Shown: positions 26,526 through 34,353 of the stretch, one piece after another | Numbering within the stretch: the stretch's first letter is position 1 | How the letters are laid out: each line of letters opens with the position of its first letter | NCBI GenBank assembly: GCA_030693045.1 | Contig: JAUYBU010000481.1 | Location: forward strand, 1-36,602 | Length of the DNA stretch: 36,602 bases | Reading direction: 5' to 3' | From: Bryobacterales bacterium | Lineage (GTDB): Bacteria > Acidobacteriota > Terriglobia > Bryobacterales > Bryobacteraceae | Notes under the pieces: model-generated | The model's input: the letters and a program-made list of their open reading frames with translations, nothing else | Databases searched by the model: none | What the model was told of the DNA's origin: nothing | Translations under genes and position numbers: made by a program

Positions 26526-29500
26526 ATGCGAAATCGAATCCTGTGGTTTGTAGTAATGTTGCTGGCCGCCAGCACGACTGGCTGGTCGCAGGAAGCCCGC
26601 GGAACCATTCGCGGGCGGGTCACGGATCCACAAGACGCCGTTATTCCGGGCGCCGCGGTTCAGATCACGAGTCCGGTTGCCGGATTCACAACCACTCTGA
26701 AATCCAACGATCAAGGCATCTACCAGGCGCTCTACCTGCCGCTGGGCATATATCGGATTGCCGCCGAAGCGCCGGGCTTCAAGCGCGCGGTGCAGGAAAA
26801 CGTCGAAGTCCGGGTCAACGACCGGCTCGAGATCAACATCGTGTTGCAGGTCGGCCAAGTGAACGAGACCGTGACGGTGACGGCCGAGACGCCGCTGTTG
26901 GAGACTACTTCGGCCTCGACCGGACAGGTGGTGGATGCCCGCCGCGTGTCGGACCTGCCGATTGGCCACGGCGAGCCGTACGCCCTGATGGCGGCGACGA
27001 CGGGCGCCGCCTTCACTGGCGACCCCGGCCTGGACCGCCCCTTCGAGCCGTCGCACATCGCCAATTACGCCATGGGCGGCGCGCGCGGGCTGCGCAACGA
27101 ACTGACGCTGGACGGCGCGCCGGCCGGCGCCTCGACCGCCAACCCGCGCGAGGTGTCGGCATCCTTTGTGCCGCCTGTCGACATTCTGGCCGAGATGAAA
27201 ATCCAGACCTCTACCATCGATGCCAGCGTCGGTCAGACCGAGGGTGGATCGGTAAGCCTCAGCCTCAAGTCGGGTACCAACAGCATCCATGGAACCCTCT
27301 ACTACAACAAGCTGGCGCCGGAATTGAACGCCAACCTTTTCTTCGCCAACCGGACCGGCCAGCCCATCACGGCATTCGATTACAATCGCTGGGGCGTATC
27401 GGCGACCGGCCCGGTGTTGATTCCCAAGCTGTACAACGGCAAGAACCGCACCTTCTACATGTACGGCTATGAAGGGATCGTTGAAACCCGGCCCCGCGGC
27501 AGCGTCAACACGGTGCCCACCGAGGAGCAGCGGACCGGCAACCTCTCCGGGCTCTTGAAAGTCGGCGCCAACTACCAGATTTACGATCCGCTCACACGGC
27601 GCGTCGAGGGCTCGCGCTACCGCACCGATCCGATCGCGGGCAACATCATTCCGGCCTCGCGCGTCAGCCCGATCGCGACCAACATTCTGAAGTATTACGC
27701 CAAGCCGAACGTCGCGGGCACCGCCGACGGGGGCAACAACCTGGTGCTGCCGAACCTTCCCGAGCAGGCCCGCTACTACAGCCACACCTGGCGGCTGGAC
27801 CACAACTTCACCGAACGCTGGCGCACCTTCGGCCGCTTTAGCTGGTACAACCGCGGAAGCACCTATAGCGACCACTTCGGGAACATCTCCACCGGAGAAT
27901 GGTTCTGGTTCCACTCCGTCAACGCCGCCTTCGACCACGTGTACACGATCAGCCCGACCACGGTGATGAACCTTCGTTATGGGTACAACCGGTTTATCCG
28001 GCACACCAGCCGGAATCCGGAGAGCCTGGGTTTCGACCTGACCAGCCTGGGCTTCCCGAAGTCCTGGAACGATGCCATCCCGGCCGACGTCCGCCGCTTC
28101 CCCTACATCAACATCAGCGGGTACTACGGTACCAACGGCGGAGTCCTCTGGCGTCCCCAGGACACGCACCAGTACAGCCTGGCATTCGACAACATCCGCG
28201 GCGCGCACTCGATGAAGTTCGGCTCAGACTACCGGATCTACTACAAGAACCAGGTCAATCCGGACGTCAGCTCGACCGGGCAAGTCGCCTTCGCCGAGAC
28301 CTTCACGCGCGGTCCGCTGGATAACTCTCCGAACGCGCCGCGCGGGCAGGGTCTGGCCTCGCTGCTTCTCGGATTCCCAACCGGCGGCGGCGTGGACCGC
28401 CGCGCCTCGTTCGCCGAAGCGAACACCGTGTGGGCGTTCTTCTTCCAGGACGATTGGAAGCTGTCGCGAAAGGTGACCGCGACCCTGGGTCTGCGTTACG
28501 AGACCGAATCGCCGCTGCGGGAGCGGTACAACCGTTCCGTCCGCGGCTTCGACCCCAACGCGCAACTGGCCATCGGGCCGCTGGCGCAGGCGGCCTACGC
28601 CAAGAACCCGACGCCGGAGGTTCCGGCCAGCCAGTTCCGCGTGGCCGGCGGCGTGACGTTTGCCGGCGTGGGGGGCCAGCCGAACGGCGTTTGGAACCGC
28701 GACAAGAACAACTTCTTGCCGCGCATCGGCCTGGTGTATCACGCCACGCCGAAGACCGTGATCCGGACCAGCTACGGCATCTTTTATGCCTTCATGGGCG
28801 TCCGCCGCGGGGACGTGATCCAGTCGGGTTTCTCTTACACGACCAGCCTGGTGCCCACGCTCGACGGGGTGACCTACATTGCGACCAGCGCCAACCCGTT
28901 CCCGGGCGGCGTCACCGAGCCCTCGGGGGCTTCCCTCGGCGCGGCGACCTTTCTGGGTCAGGGGATTTCCTTCTTCGAGCCCAATCTGAAGACGCCCTAT
29001 AACCAGCGCTGGCAGTTCGGCATCCAGCGCGAGTTGCCTTGGCGCACGGTTCTGGAAATGACCTACGCCGGCAATCGCGGAACGGCCCTGGAAGTCAGCC
29101 GGGAACTTAATTCCGTGCCGACCCAGTACCTGAGCACGCTTCCAACGCGCGACAACGATCGGAACACGTACCTGACCGCCAACCTGCCGAATCCGCTCGC
29201 CGGCCTGCTGCCGGGAACCGGGCGCAGCGGCGCCACCATCTCGCGCCAGACGCTGTTCACGGCGTATCCTCAGTTCACCGGCGTGGGCGTGACCACCAAT
29301 CAAGGCTATTCGACCTACCACTCCTTCGCCATCGAAGCGGACCGCCGCTTCGCGAAGGGGTTCACCATCCAGGGCGGATATACGTGGTCCAAGTTCATCG
29401 AGGCCACCGCGTATCTGAACGGCGCCGACCCCCTGCCCGCCTACACCATCTCCGACCAGGACATTCCGCACCGGTTCAGCATGAGCTTCATCTATGAACT

Positions 29501-29993
29501 GCCGTTCGGCAGGGGCCGCCAACTGTTTGCCAATGCGCCCAGGGGCGTTTCCGCCATCGTCAGCGGCTGGCAGGTGCAGGGGATTCACGTCCGCCAGTCC
29601 GGTCCGCCGATCGGATTTGGAAACATGCTGTTCTACGGCGACATCAAGAAGATCGCGCTCGACAAGGGCCAGCGCAACATCGACCGGTGGTTCGACACTT
29701 CGATGTTCGAACGCAGCAACACCAAGGCCCTGGTGAGCAACGTGCGCGTCGCTCCGCTCCGTTTCTCGGGAATCCGGTCGCCCGGCCCGGTGAACTGGGA
29801 TCTGTCGATTCTCAAGAACACCCGGATCAACGAGAAGATGAACGTGCAGATTCGTGGCGAGTTCCTGAACGCCACGAACACGCCGTTCTTCAACGTCCCG
29901 AACACGGACCAGTACAACACCGCGTTCGGAACCATCACCGCCACCCGTGGTTACGCCAGGCGCGTTCAGCTCGGCATCAAGCTGATCTATTGA
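26526..29993 (+). CDS. TonB-dependent transporter-like protein with carboxypeptidase-regulatory domain (Oar type)
   Basis: The 1155-residue outer-membrane protein has a signal peptide (about 1-23, ending TTGWSQE). A carboxypeptidase-regulatory-like domain follows (about 24-110: GTIRGRVTDPQDAVIPGAAV, then YLPLGIYRIAAEAPGFKRAV), then a plug region with LTLDGAPAGAS and SLSLKSGTNSIHGTLYY. A long barrel with many aromatic-rich strands ends in the aromatic residue of LGIKLIY. These proteins are numerous in Acidobacteria and are thought to import complex glycans or siderophores. No TonB box is evident. An AAGGGAG lies about eight bases before the ATG. The divergent propeller regulator shares its 160-base upstream region. 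Confidence 0.93.
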   Translation: MRNRILWFVVMLLAASTTGWSQEARGTIRGRVTDPQDAVIPGAAVQITSPVAGFTTTLKSNDQGIYQALYLPLGIYRIAAEAPGFKRAVQENVEVRVNDRLEINIVLQVGQVNETVTVTAETPLLETTSASTGQVVDARRVSDLPIGHGEPYALMAATTGAAFTGDPGLDRPFEPSHIANYAMGGARGLRNELTLDGAPAGASTANPREVSASFVPPVDILAEMKIQTSTIDASVGQTEGGSVSLSLKSGTNSIHGTLYYNKLAPELNANLFFANRTGQPITAFDYNRWGVSATGPVLIPKLYNGKNRTFYMYGYEGIVETRPRGSVNTVPTEEQRTGNLSGLLKVGANYQIYDPLTRRVEGSRYRTDPIAGNIIPASRVSPIATNILKYYAKPNVAGTADGGNNLVLPNLPEQARYYSHTWRLDHNFTERWRTFGRFSWYNRGSTYSDHFGNISTGEWFWFHSVNAAFDHVYTISPTTVMNLRYGYNRFIRHTSRNPESLGFDLTSLGFPKSWNDAIPADVRRFPYINISGYYGTNGGVLWRPQDTHQYSLAFDNIRGAHSMKFGSDYRIYYKNQVNPDVSSTGQVAFAETFTRGPLDNSPNAPRGQGLASLLLGFPTGGGVDRRASFAEANTVWAFFFQDDWKLSRKVTATLGLRYETESPLRERYNRSVRGFDPNAQLAIGPLAQAAYAKNPTPEVPASQFRVAGGVTFAGVGGQPNGVWNRDKNNFLPRIGLVYHATPKTVIRTSYGIFYAFMGVRRGDVIQSGFSYTTSLVPTLDGVTYIATSANPFPGGVTEPSGASLGAATFLGQGISFFEPNLKTPYNQRWQFGIQRELPWRTVLEMTYAGNRGTALEVSRELNSVPTQYLSTLPTRDNDRNTYLTANLPNPLAGLLPGTGRSGATISRQTLFTAYPQFTGVGVTTNQGYSTYHSFAIEADRRFAKGFTIQGGYTWSKFIEATAYLNGADPLPAYTISDQDIPHRFSMSFIYELPFGRGRQLFANAPRGVSAIVSGWQVQGIHVRQSGPPIGFGNMLFYGDIKKIALDKGQRNIDRWFDTSMFERSNTKALVSNVRVAPLRFSGIRSPGPVNWDLSILKNTRINEKMNVQIRGEFLNATNTPFFNVPNTDQYNTAFGTITATRGYARRVQLGIKLIY

Positions 29994-30020
29994 TATGGTT
30001 AGCACGGCCTTCCGGGTGAG

Positions 30021-30374
30021 GGGGACACGCCTGTGTCCCGGGGCCAAGCGATGGTTTCCGTAAGATCAGCCCGGAGTGTCCCCAGGTCTGTCTTACACGC
30101 CTGTGTCCCGGGGCCAAGCGATGGTTTCCGTAAGATCAGCCCGGAGTGTCCCCAGGTCTGTCTTACAGGCCTGTGTCCCGGGGTCAAGCGATGGTTTCCG
30201 TAAGATCAGCCCGGAGTGTCCCCAGGTCTGTCTTACACGCCTGTGTCCCGGGGTCAAGCGATGGTTTCCGTAAGATCAGCCCGGAGTGTCCCCAGGTCTG
30301 TCTTACAGGCCTGTGTCCCGGGGTCAAGCGATGGTTTCCGTAAGATCGGCCCGGAGTGTCCCCAGGTCTGTCTG
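30021..30374 (+). repeat. Five tandem copies of a 70-bp unit derived from the GGGGACAC element
   Basis: A full element (GGGGACAC at 30021 to GTGTCCCC at 30083) is followed by AGGTCTGTCTT and repeated, giving five units of exactly 70 bases starting at 30025, 30095, 30165, 30235 and 30305. Units differ at few sites: ACACGCC in units 1, 2 and 4 against ACAGGCC in 3 and 5; GGGGCCAAG in 1-2 against GGGGTCAAG in 3-5; and one A-to-G change in unit 5. The whole unit, not a repeat with variable spacers, is conserved, so it is not a CRISPR array. It fills the gap between the TonB-dependent transporter gene and cas10. Confidence 0.92.
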
Positions 30375-30438
30375 TGGGGTGCCACCACGGCGGCCCGTGG
30401 GTGTGGTAGAGTGAGTGGTTTCGACGGTCCAGACCCCG

Positions 30439-31905
30439 ATGTCCGTTCAGATCTTCCTGCAGGCAAAACTGCTCGGAATTGAGGAGTTTCTCGCCGCTCC
30501 CGCCCCGGCGGGGATCGAGGGCTCCGACGCCGAAGCCCTGTTCATCGGCCGCTCGCAGTGGGTTACACTGCTGGCCGAAGTGCTTCCGCGCGCGCTGCTG
30601 GCCGAACTGGGGTTGGCGCGAATCCTGCTCGGGACCAGCGGGGGGGGCCAGTTTCTGGTGGTTCTGCCCGAAGTGGCGCGCGGCGAGGGGCACGAGTTCC
30701 TGGCGGCGGCCGGCGCCGGCATCGGGCGGATGAGCGCCGGGCGGCTGCGCCTGGTCTGGGCCGTGACCGAAAACCTGGGCGACTGGAGCGACGTGCGCAA
30801 GCGCCTCACCGAGGAGATGCGGCGGCTGAGAGGCGCGCCCGCCGCCGCGCCGGGGCTGGAGACCTTCGAACCGGCCGCCACGTCCGAAGCCGAGGCCGGG
30901 GAGTTTTTCATGGCGCTGGCGCGCGGGTTGCGCGAGGCCGCCACGGTGGGCTGGTCGCCCGAGGCGCCGGCCGAGCCGGTGCTGGACGCCGGCAAGCACA
31001 ACTGGAGCCTGACGGCGCACCAGGAAGGCATCGCGCTGGCGCGGCACGCCGCGCCGAGCGACGATTCGCGCTCGACGGCGGATGCGCCCACGCTCGCCGG
31101 CCGAGCCGCCGGCCGCCCGGCGTGGGGCGTGCTGCGGGGCGACGTCGACAATTTCGGCATCCGCATCCGCCGCGCGCAAAGCATCGAGGAACATCTTCAG
31201 CTTTCGATCGTGTACAAACAGTTCTTCGCCGGCGAATTGGAAGTGCTGTGCTCGATGCCGGAGTTCTGGCGCCGGCTGGTCATATTGTATTCGGGCGGCG
31301 ACGACTTCGCCGTTTACGGCGCCTGGGACGCCCTGATCGCGCTCGGGCGCGAGATACAGCGGCTGTTCCGCCGCTTTGCCGAAGAGCACCTGAAGGACTT
31401 TCCGGGTCCCGAGGGCAAGACCGTCAGCATGGCTCTGGCGCTGGCGCGCCGGCCGGACACGCCGATCGAATCGGTGTACTCGGAAGCCGGACGTCTGCTG
31501 GAGCAGGTCAAGTCGTCTGGAAAAGACTGTTTCCACCTGTTCGGCCGGACCCTGGAATGGAAACACCTTGCCGACGCCGCCGACATCAAGGACACCATGA
31601 CGCGGATGATCGGCGAGTTCGGCTGCCCGCCCCAGATTCTGGACGAACTGGGCGGGTTCTATCGCGAAACTCCCTGGGCTCCGGACCGAGCGCCCGGCGC
31701 CCGCGGGAAAGAAGACCGTTTCGACAAGCCCTGGCGATTCCACTGGCGCATCAACCGCATGGTGGGCGCCACGCGCGACCGCGAGTTGCAGAAGCTGCGC
31801 GCCAGCCTGGTCGGCGACCTGGTTGGCAAGAGCGCGGCGCAATGGAGACTGCGGCCGAGCGGGCGCGTGGCCCTGGAATGGGCCAGGATGCGGACCGAGG
31901 TTTAA
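30439..31905 (+). CDS. cas10: Cas10/Csm1, HD-less, with GGDD cyclase motif (type III-A)
   Basis: This 488-residue subunit is the large subunit of a type III-A (Csm) complex. The first Palm domain begins at once: FLQAKLLGIEEFLA (6-19) matches the usual ISGIQ-like strand, and GTSGGGQFLVVLPE (65-78) the Palm1 hairpin. The second Palm has RGDVDNFG (Asp235, Asp237) and YSGGDDFAVYG with GGDD at 286-289, so cyclic-oligoadenylate synthesis should be possible. The N-terminal HD nuclease domain is missing entirely, so DNase activity from that domain is not expected. A helical C-terminal domain (about 375-488) follows. The ATG has no clear ribosome site; a GTG at 30415 would add eight residues. A TGGTAGAGT (30404-30412) could be an extended -10. 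The next gene starts three bases after the stop. Confidence 0.9.
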   Translation: MSVQIFLQAKLLGIEEFLAAPAPAGIEGSDAEALFIGRSQWVTLLAEVLPRALLAELGLARILLGTSGGGQFLVVLPEVARGEGHEFLAAAGAGIGRMSAGRLRLVWAVTENLGDWSDVRKRLTEEMRRLRGAPAAAPGLETFEPAATSEAEAGEFFMALARGLREAATVGWSPEAPAEPVLDAGKHNWSLTAHQEGIALARHAAPSDDSRSTADAPTLAGRAAGRPAWGVLRGDVDNFGIRIRRAQSIEEHLQLSIVYKQFFAGELEVLCSMPEFWRRLVILYSGGDDFAVYGAWDALIALGREIQRLFRRFAEEHLKDFPGPEGKTVSMALALARRPDTPIESVYSEAGRLLEQVKSSGKDCFHLFGRTLEWKHLADAADIKDTMTRMIGEFGCPPQILDELGGFYRETPWAPDRAPGARGKEDRFDKPWRFHWRINRMVGATRDRELQKLRASLVGDLVGKSAAQWRLRPSGRVALEWARMRTEV

Positions 31906-31908
31906 CCA

Positions 31909-32382
31909 ATGGCAGAACCACAGCAGGATGCACGCAACCGGGAAGGCCGTCCGCGGGAGGACCGCGGCGGGCCGCCGCGGGAGGGTGGATACGACCGCGG
32001 ACGCGGCGACGACCGCCGCCCGGACCGGCGCCCCGAGGGGCCGCCGGAAATCGACATCGACAAACTGGTCGCCGACAGTCTTTATCTGGACAACCAGGCG
32101 CACGGAATTGTCAGCCGCATGCGCGACATGGATTCGGGGACCAAGAGCCAGTTGCGGCGTCTGTACAACGCCGTCCGGCGCGCCTGCAGGGCGCCGGAAA
32201 ACGAGCGCCAGCACGAGTTCGTGATGCTGCGCGCGCGGCTGGCCTACACCATCGCGAGGCATTCGCTGCGCAGCATGGACACGATCGAGAAGCTGCTGCT
32301 GCAGGTCACGCGCAAGAACGATCAGCGCGGCTACGAGCGGTTCCGCGATCTGTTCGAGGCGATCGTCGCTTATAACGAATAA
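31909..32382 (+). CDS. csm2: Csm2 small subunit with Arg/Gly/Asp-rich N-terminal extension
   Basis: The 157-residue product has a helical C-terminal part that fits Csm2, the small subunit lining the Csm complex: QLRRLYNAVRRACR (81-94), FVMLRARLAYTIARH (104-118) and ERFRDLFEAIVAYNE (143-157). Residues 1-47 are unusual: a low-complexity tail of Arg, Gly, Asp, Glu and Pro with several RG/DR repeats (RGGPPREGGYDRGRGDDRR), likely disordered and possibly RNA-binding. Csm2 proteins are usually shorter and lack such a tail. It starts three bases after cas10 with GAGG eight bases upstream. The sequence is in frame throughout with no later start that gives a better ribosome site. Confidence 0.85.
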   Translation: MAEPQQDARNREGRPREDRGGPPREGGYDRGRGDDRRPDRRPEGPPEIDIDKLVADSLYLDNQAHGIVSRMRDMDSGTKSQLRRLYNAVRRACRAPENERQHEFVMLRARLAYTIARHSLRSMDTIEKLLLQVTRKNDQRGYERFRDLFEAIVAYNE

Positions 32383-32440
32383 CGTTCGCGCAAGCCGCGG
32401 CGCGGGCGCTGAGACCGGCGCGGCTTCGGGAGAGATGAGC

Positions 32441-33277
32441 ATGAGCTCGCATACAGCCCACACGGAATTGAAGCTGATTGGAAAACTGATTCTCGAGGGC
32501 GACCTGATTTGTGAAACCGGCCTGCACATCGGCGCCGGCAAGGGATCGCTCGAAATCGGGGGCGCCGACAACCCGGTGATCAAGGACGCCTTCGGACGCC
32601 CCTACGTGCCGGGCAGTTCTTTGCGCGGCAAGCTGCGCGCGCTGCTGGAGCAATCCAGCGGCATGGCCGTGCCCGCCGAGCTGGTCTACCTTTCCAGGCG
32701 CAGGGGCCAGGAAGTGCGCATCCACCAGAGCGACCGGCCGGGCGACGTCATCTGCCTGCTGTTCGGGCGCAACCCGGGCCGCATGGATCGGGTTTCGGGC
32801 GAGCCGATCGAGGCCACCAACGCCAGCCCGGCGCGGCTCACGGTCTGCGACGCGCCGCTGGATTCGGAAAGCATCACCCCTCAGATGAGGGAGAACCTGG
32901 ACGACGAACTGACCGAAGTGAAGAGCGAGAACGCCATCGACCGCATCACCTCGCAGGCCAATCCGCGCACGCTGGAACGCGTGCCCGCGGGCGCGCGATT
33001 CCGCCTGCGCATGGTGCTGGACGTGTTCTGTCCCGAAGACCGCGGGCTGCTGGCGCGCCTGATCGAGGGGCTGCGGCTGCTGGAGGACGACGCGCTCGGC
33101 GGCGGCGGCTCGCGCGGCAGCGGGCGGGTGCGCTTCGCCAATTTCCGCATGCGCTGGCGCGGGCGCGGCTTCTACGCGACCGGAGCCGCGGAAACCGAAC
33201 TGGCCGCCGGCGCGGACCTGGCCGGCCTGCAAGCCCTGACCAGCCAGGCCGATTTTGAAGACAAGCTCGCCGAATAG
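32441..33277 (+). CDS. csm3: Csm3, RAMP backbone subunit and target-RNA nuclease
   Basis: The 278-residue Cas7-type subunit forms the helical backbone on the crRNA and cuts target RNA every six bases. Visible are GLHIGAGKGSLEIGGADNPV, with the catalytic aspartate equivalent at Asp43 (Asp33 in Streptococcus thermophilus Csm3), the RAMP motif YVPGSSLRGKLR (about 55-66) and the glycine-rich loop GGGGSRGSGRVRF (about 220-232). Of two ATGs (32435, 32441), the second is six bases after GGGAGAG and is preferred. A 58-base gap separates it from csm2, and csm4 begins two bases after its stop. Target RNA cleavage should be intact. Confidence 0.93.
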   Translation: MSSHTAHTELKLIGKLILEGDLICETGLHIGAGKGSLEIGGADNPVIKDAFGRPYVPGSSLRGKLRALLEQSSGMAVPAELVYLSRRRGQEVRIHQSDRPGDVICLLFGRNPGRMDRVSGEPIEATNASPARLTVCDAPLDSESITPQMRENLDDELTEVKSENAIDRITSQANPRTLERVPAGARFRLRMVLDVFCPEDRGLLARLIEGLRLLEDDALGGGGSRGSGRVRFANFRMRWRGRGFYATGAAETELAAGADLAGLQALTSQADFEDKLAE

Positions 33278-33279
33278 TC

Positions 33280-34353
33280 ATGTCGCCCGAGGCGGTTTCA
33301 TCTAGTCCGGCGATGCTGGTCCGGCTGCGGCCCACCTCCCCGTGGCGCCTGGGCCCGGATTGCGGCTCGCGCGACCGCGTCGACCCGGTCTGCCACAGCG
33401 ACACGCTGTACTCGGCCGTCTGTTCGGCCTTCGAGCAGCTTGGCCTGCTCCCGGACTGGCTCCAGGCAACCGCGGCGGGCGCCGGCGCGAGCGAGGTCCG
33501 GTTCAGTTCCTGTTTCCCGTTTGTCGGCGAAACGCTGTTCGTGATCCCTCCGCGGCACGTATGGCCACCGCCGGCGACGAGCAAGGTCCGCTGGAAGGGC
33601 GCTCGCTTTGTGCCGCTCGCCGCGGTCGAGCGCCTGGTGGCGGGCGCGGCTCTATCGGAAGACCACTGGGTCGTCGACGGCGCCAGCGGTTGCCTGCTGC
33701 CGGTGGTCCCGCGCGGAAACCTGCGGGGCCCGTTCCGCACCGTATCCCGGCCGGCGGCCGCGGTGGACCGCCTGTCGGGCGGCGCCATCGAACCTCACGC
33801 CACGGCGTGCCTGGAGTTCTGCGAGGGCGCCGGGCTCTGGTTGGTGGTGGCGTTTGCGAGCGAGTGGGCCCAGGAACGCTGGCTCGAGCCGGTGCAGGCA
33901 GCCTTCCGGCTGCTCGCCGATTCCGGAATCGGCGGCGAACGCTCGCGCGGCTGGGGCCGCTCGTCCAGCCCCGAGTTCGAGCCGGGATGCCTGCCCGGAA
34001 TGATCCTGGCGCCCAGCTTCGAACCCGCCCCGGCGGATGAGACCGGCGTGCCGGGGCCGCAGCCGGAGACGGCGTGGTGGCTGCTCTCGCTGTTCAGCCC
34101 CGCCGAATCCGACCAGGTGGACTGGCAGCGCGGCCAGTACGCGCTGGCCGGGCGAGAGGGAAGAATCGAGAGCCGCGCGCGTTGGGGCGAGTTGAAGCGA
34201 CCCGTCCGGATGGTCGCCGAAGGATCGGTGCTGGTCGCTGGCGCGCCGCCCGTGGGCGCGGCGCGCGACGTCGCTCCCGAGGGCTTCCCGCACCCGGTCT
34301 ACCGCGCCGGCTTCGCGGTGGCGATTCCGATTCCCTACCGAGGCGCCGCATGA
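33280..34353 (+). CDS. csm4: Csm4, Cas5-like RAMP subunit
   Basis: The 357-residue product matches Csm4, which binds the 5' handle of the crRNA and contacts Cas10. It starts with a RAMP strand (MLVRLRPTSPWRLGPDCG, residues 12-29), has the VCHSDTLYSAVCSAFEQLG segment (37-55) typical of Csm4, FSSCFPFVGETLFVIPP, and the glycine-rich loop GIGGERSRGWGRS (about 215-227). A start at the internal Met12 would also fit, since the family core begins there. Its stop overlaps the csm5 start (ATGA), which implies coupled translation. Length is normal for the family. Confidence 0.9.
   Translation: MSPEAVSSSPAMLVRLRPTSPWRLGPDCGSRDRVDPVCHSDTLYSAVCSAFEQLGLLPDWLQATAAGAGASEVRFSSCFPFVGETLFVIPPRHVWPPPATSKVRWKGARFVPLAAVERLVAGAALSEDHWVVDGASGCLLPVVPRGNLRGPFRTVSRPAAAVDRLSGGAIEPHATACLEFCEGAGLWLVVAFASEWAQERWLEPVQAAFRLLADSGIGGERSRGWGRSSSPEFEPGCLPGMILAPSFEPAPADETGVPGPQPETAWWLLSLFSPAESDQVDWQRGQYALAGREGRIESRARWGELKRPVRMVAEGSVLVAGAPPVGAARDVAPEGFPHPVYRAGFAVAIPIPYRGAA

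Noticed and set aside
30025-30374. CRISPR array beside cas10
   Set aside because: The 70-base period fits, but all 70 positions are repeated almost identically, so there are no variable spacers, and the same core exists as single dispersed copies elsewhere in the window.
30001-30438. A hidden HD-domain coding segment upstream of cas10
   Set aside because: No frame upstream of the ATG gives an HD motif; the region is filled by the tandem repeat and a short GC-rich leader.
30076-30482. Several short open frames within the 70-bp repeat array
   Set aside because: They are identical translations of the repeat unit with no ribosome site; they come from the repeat and not from genes.
30184-32583. 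799-residue open frame on the minus strand across the repeats and cas10
   Set aside because: It is a shadow frame that runs through the tandem repeat and antisense to clear cas10 and csm2 sequence.
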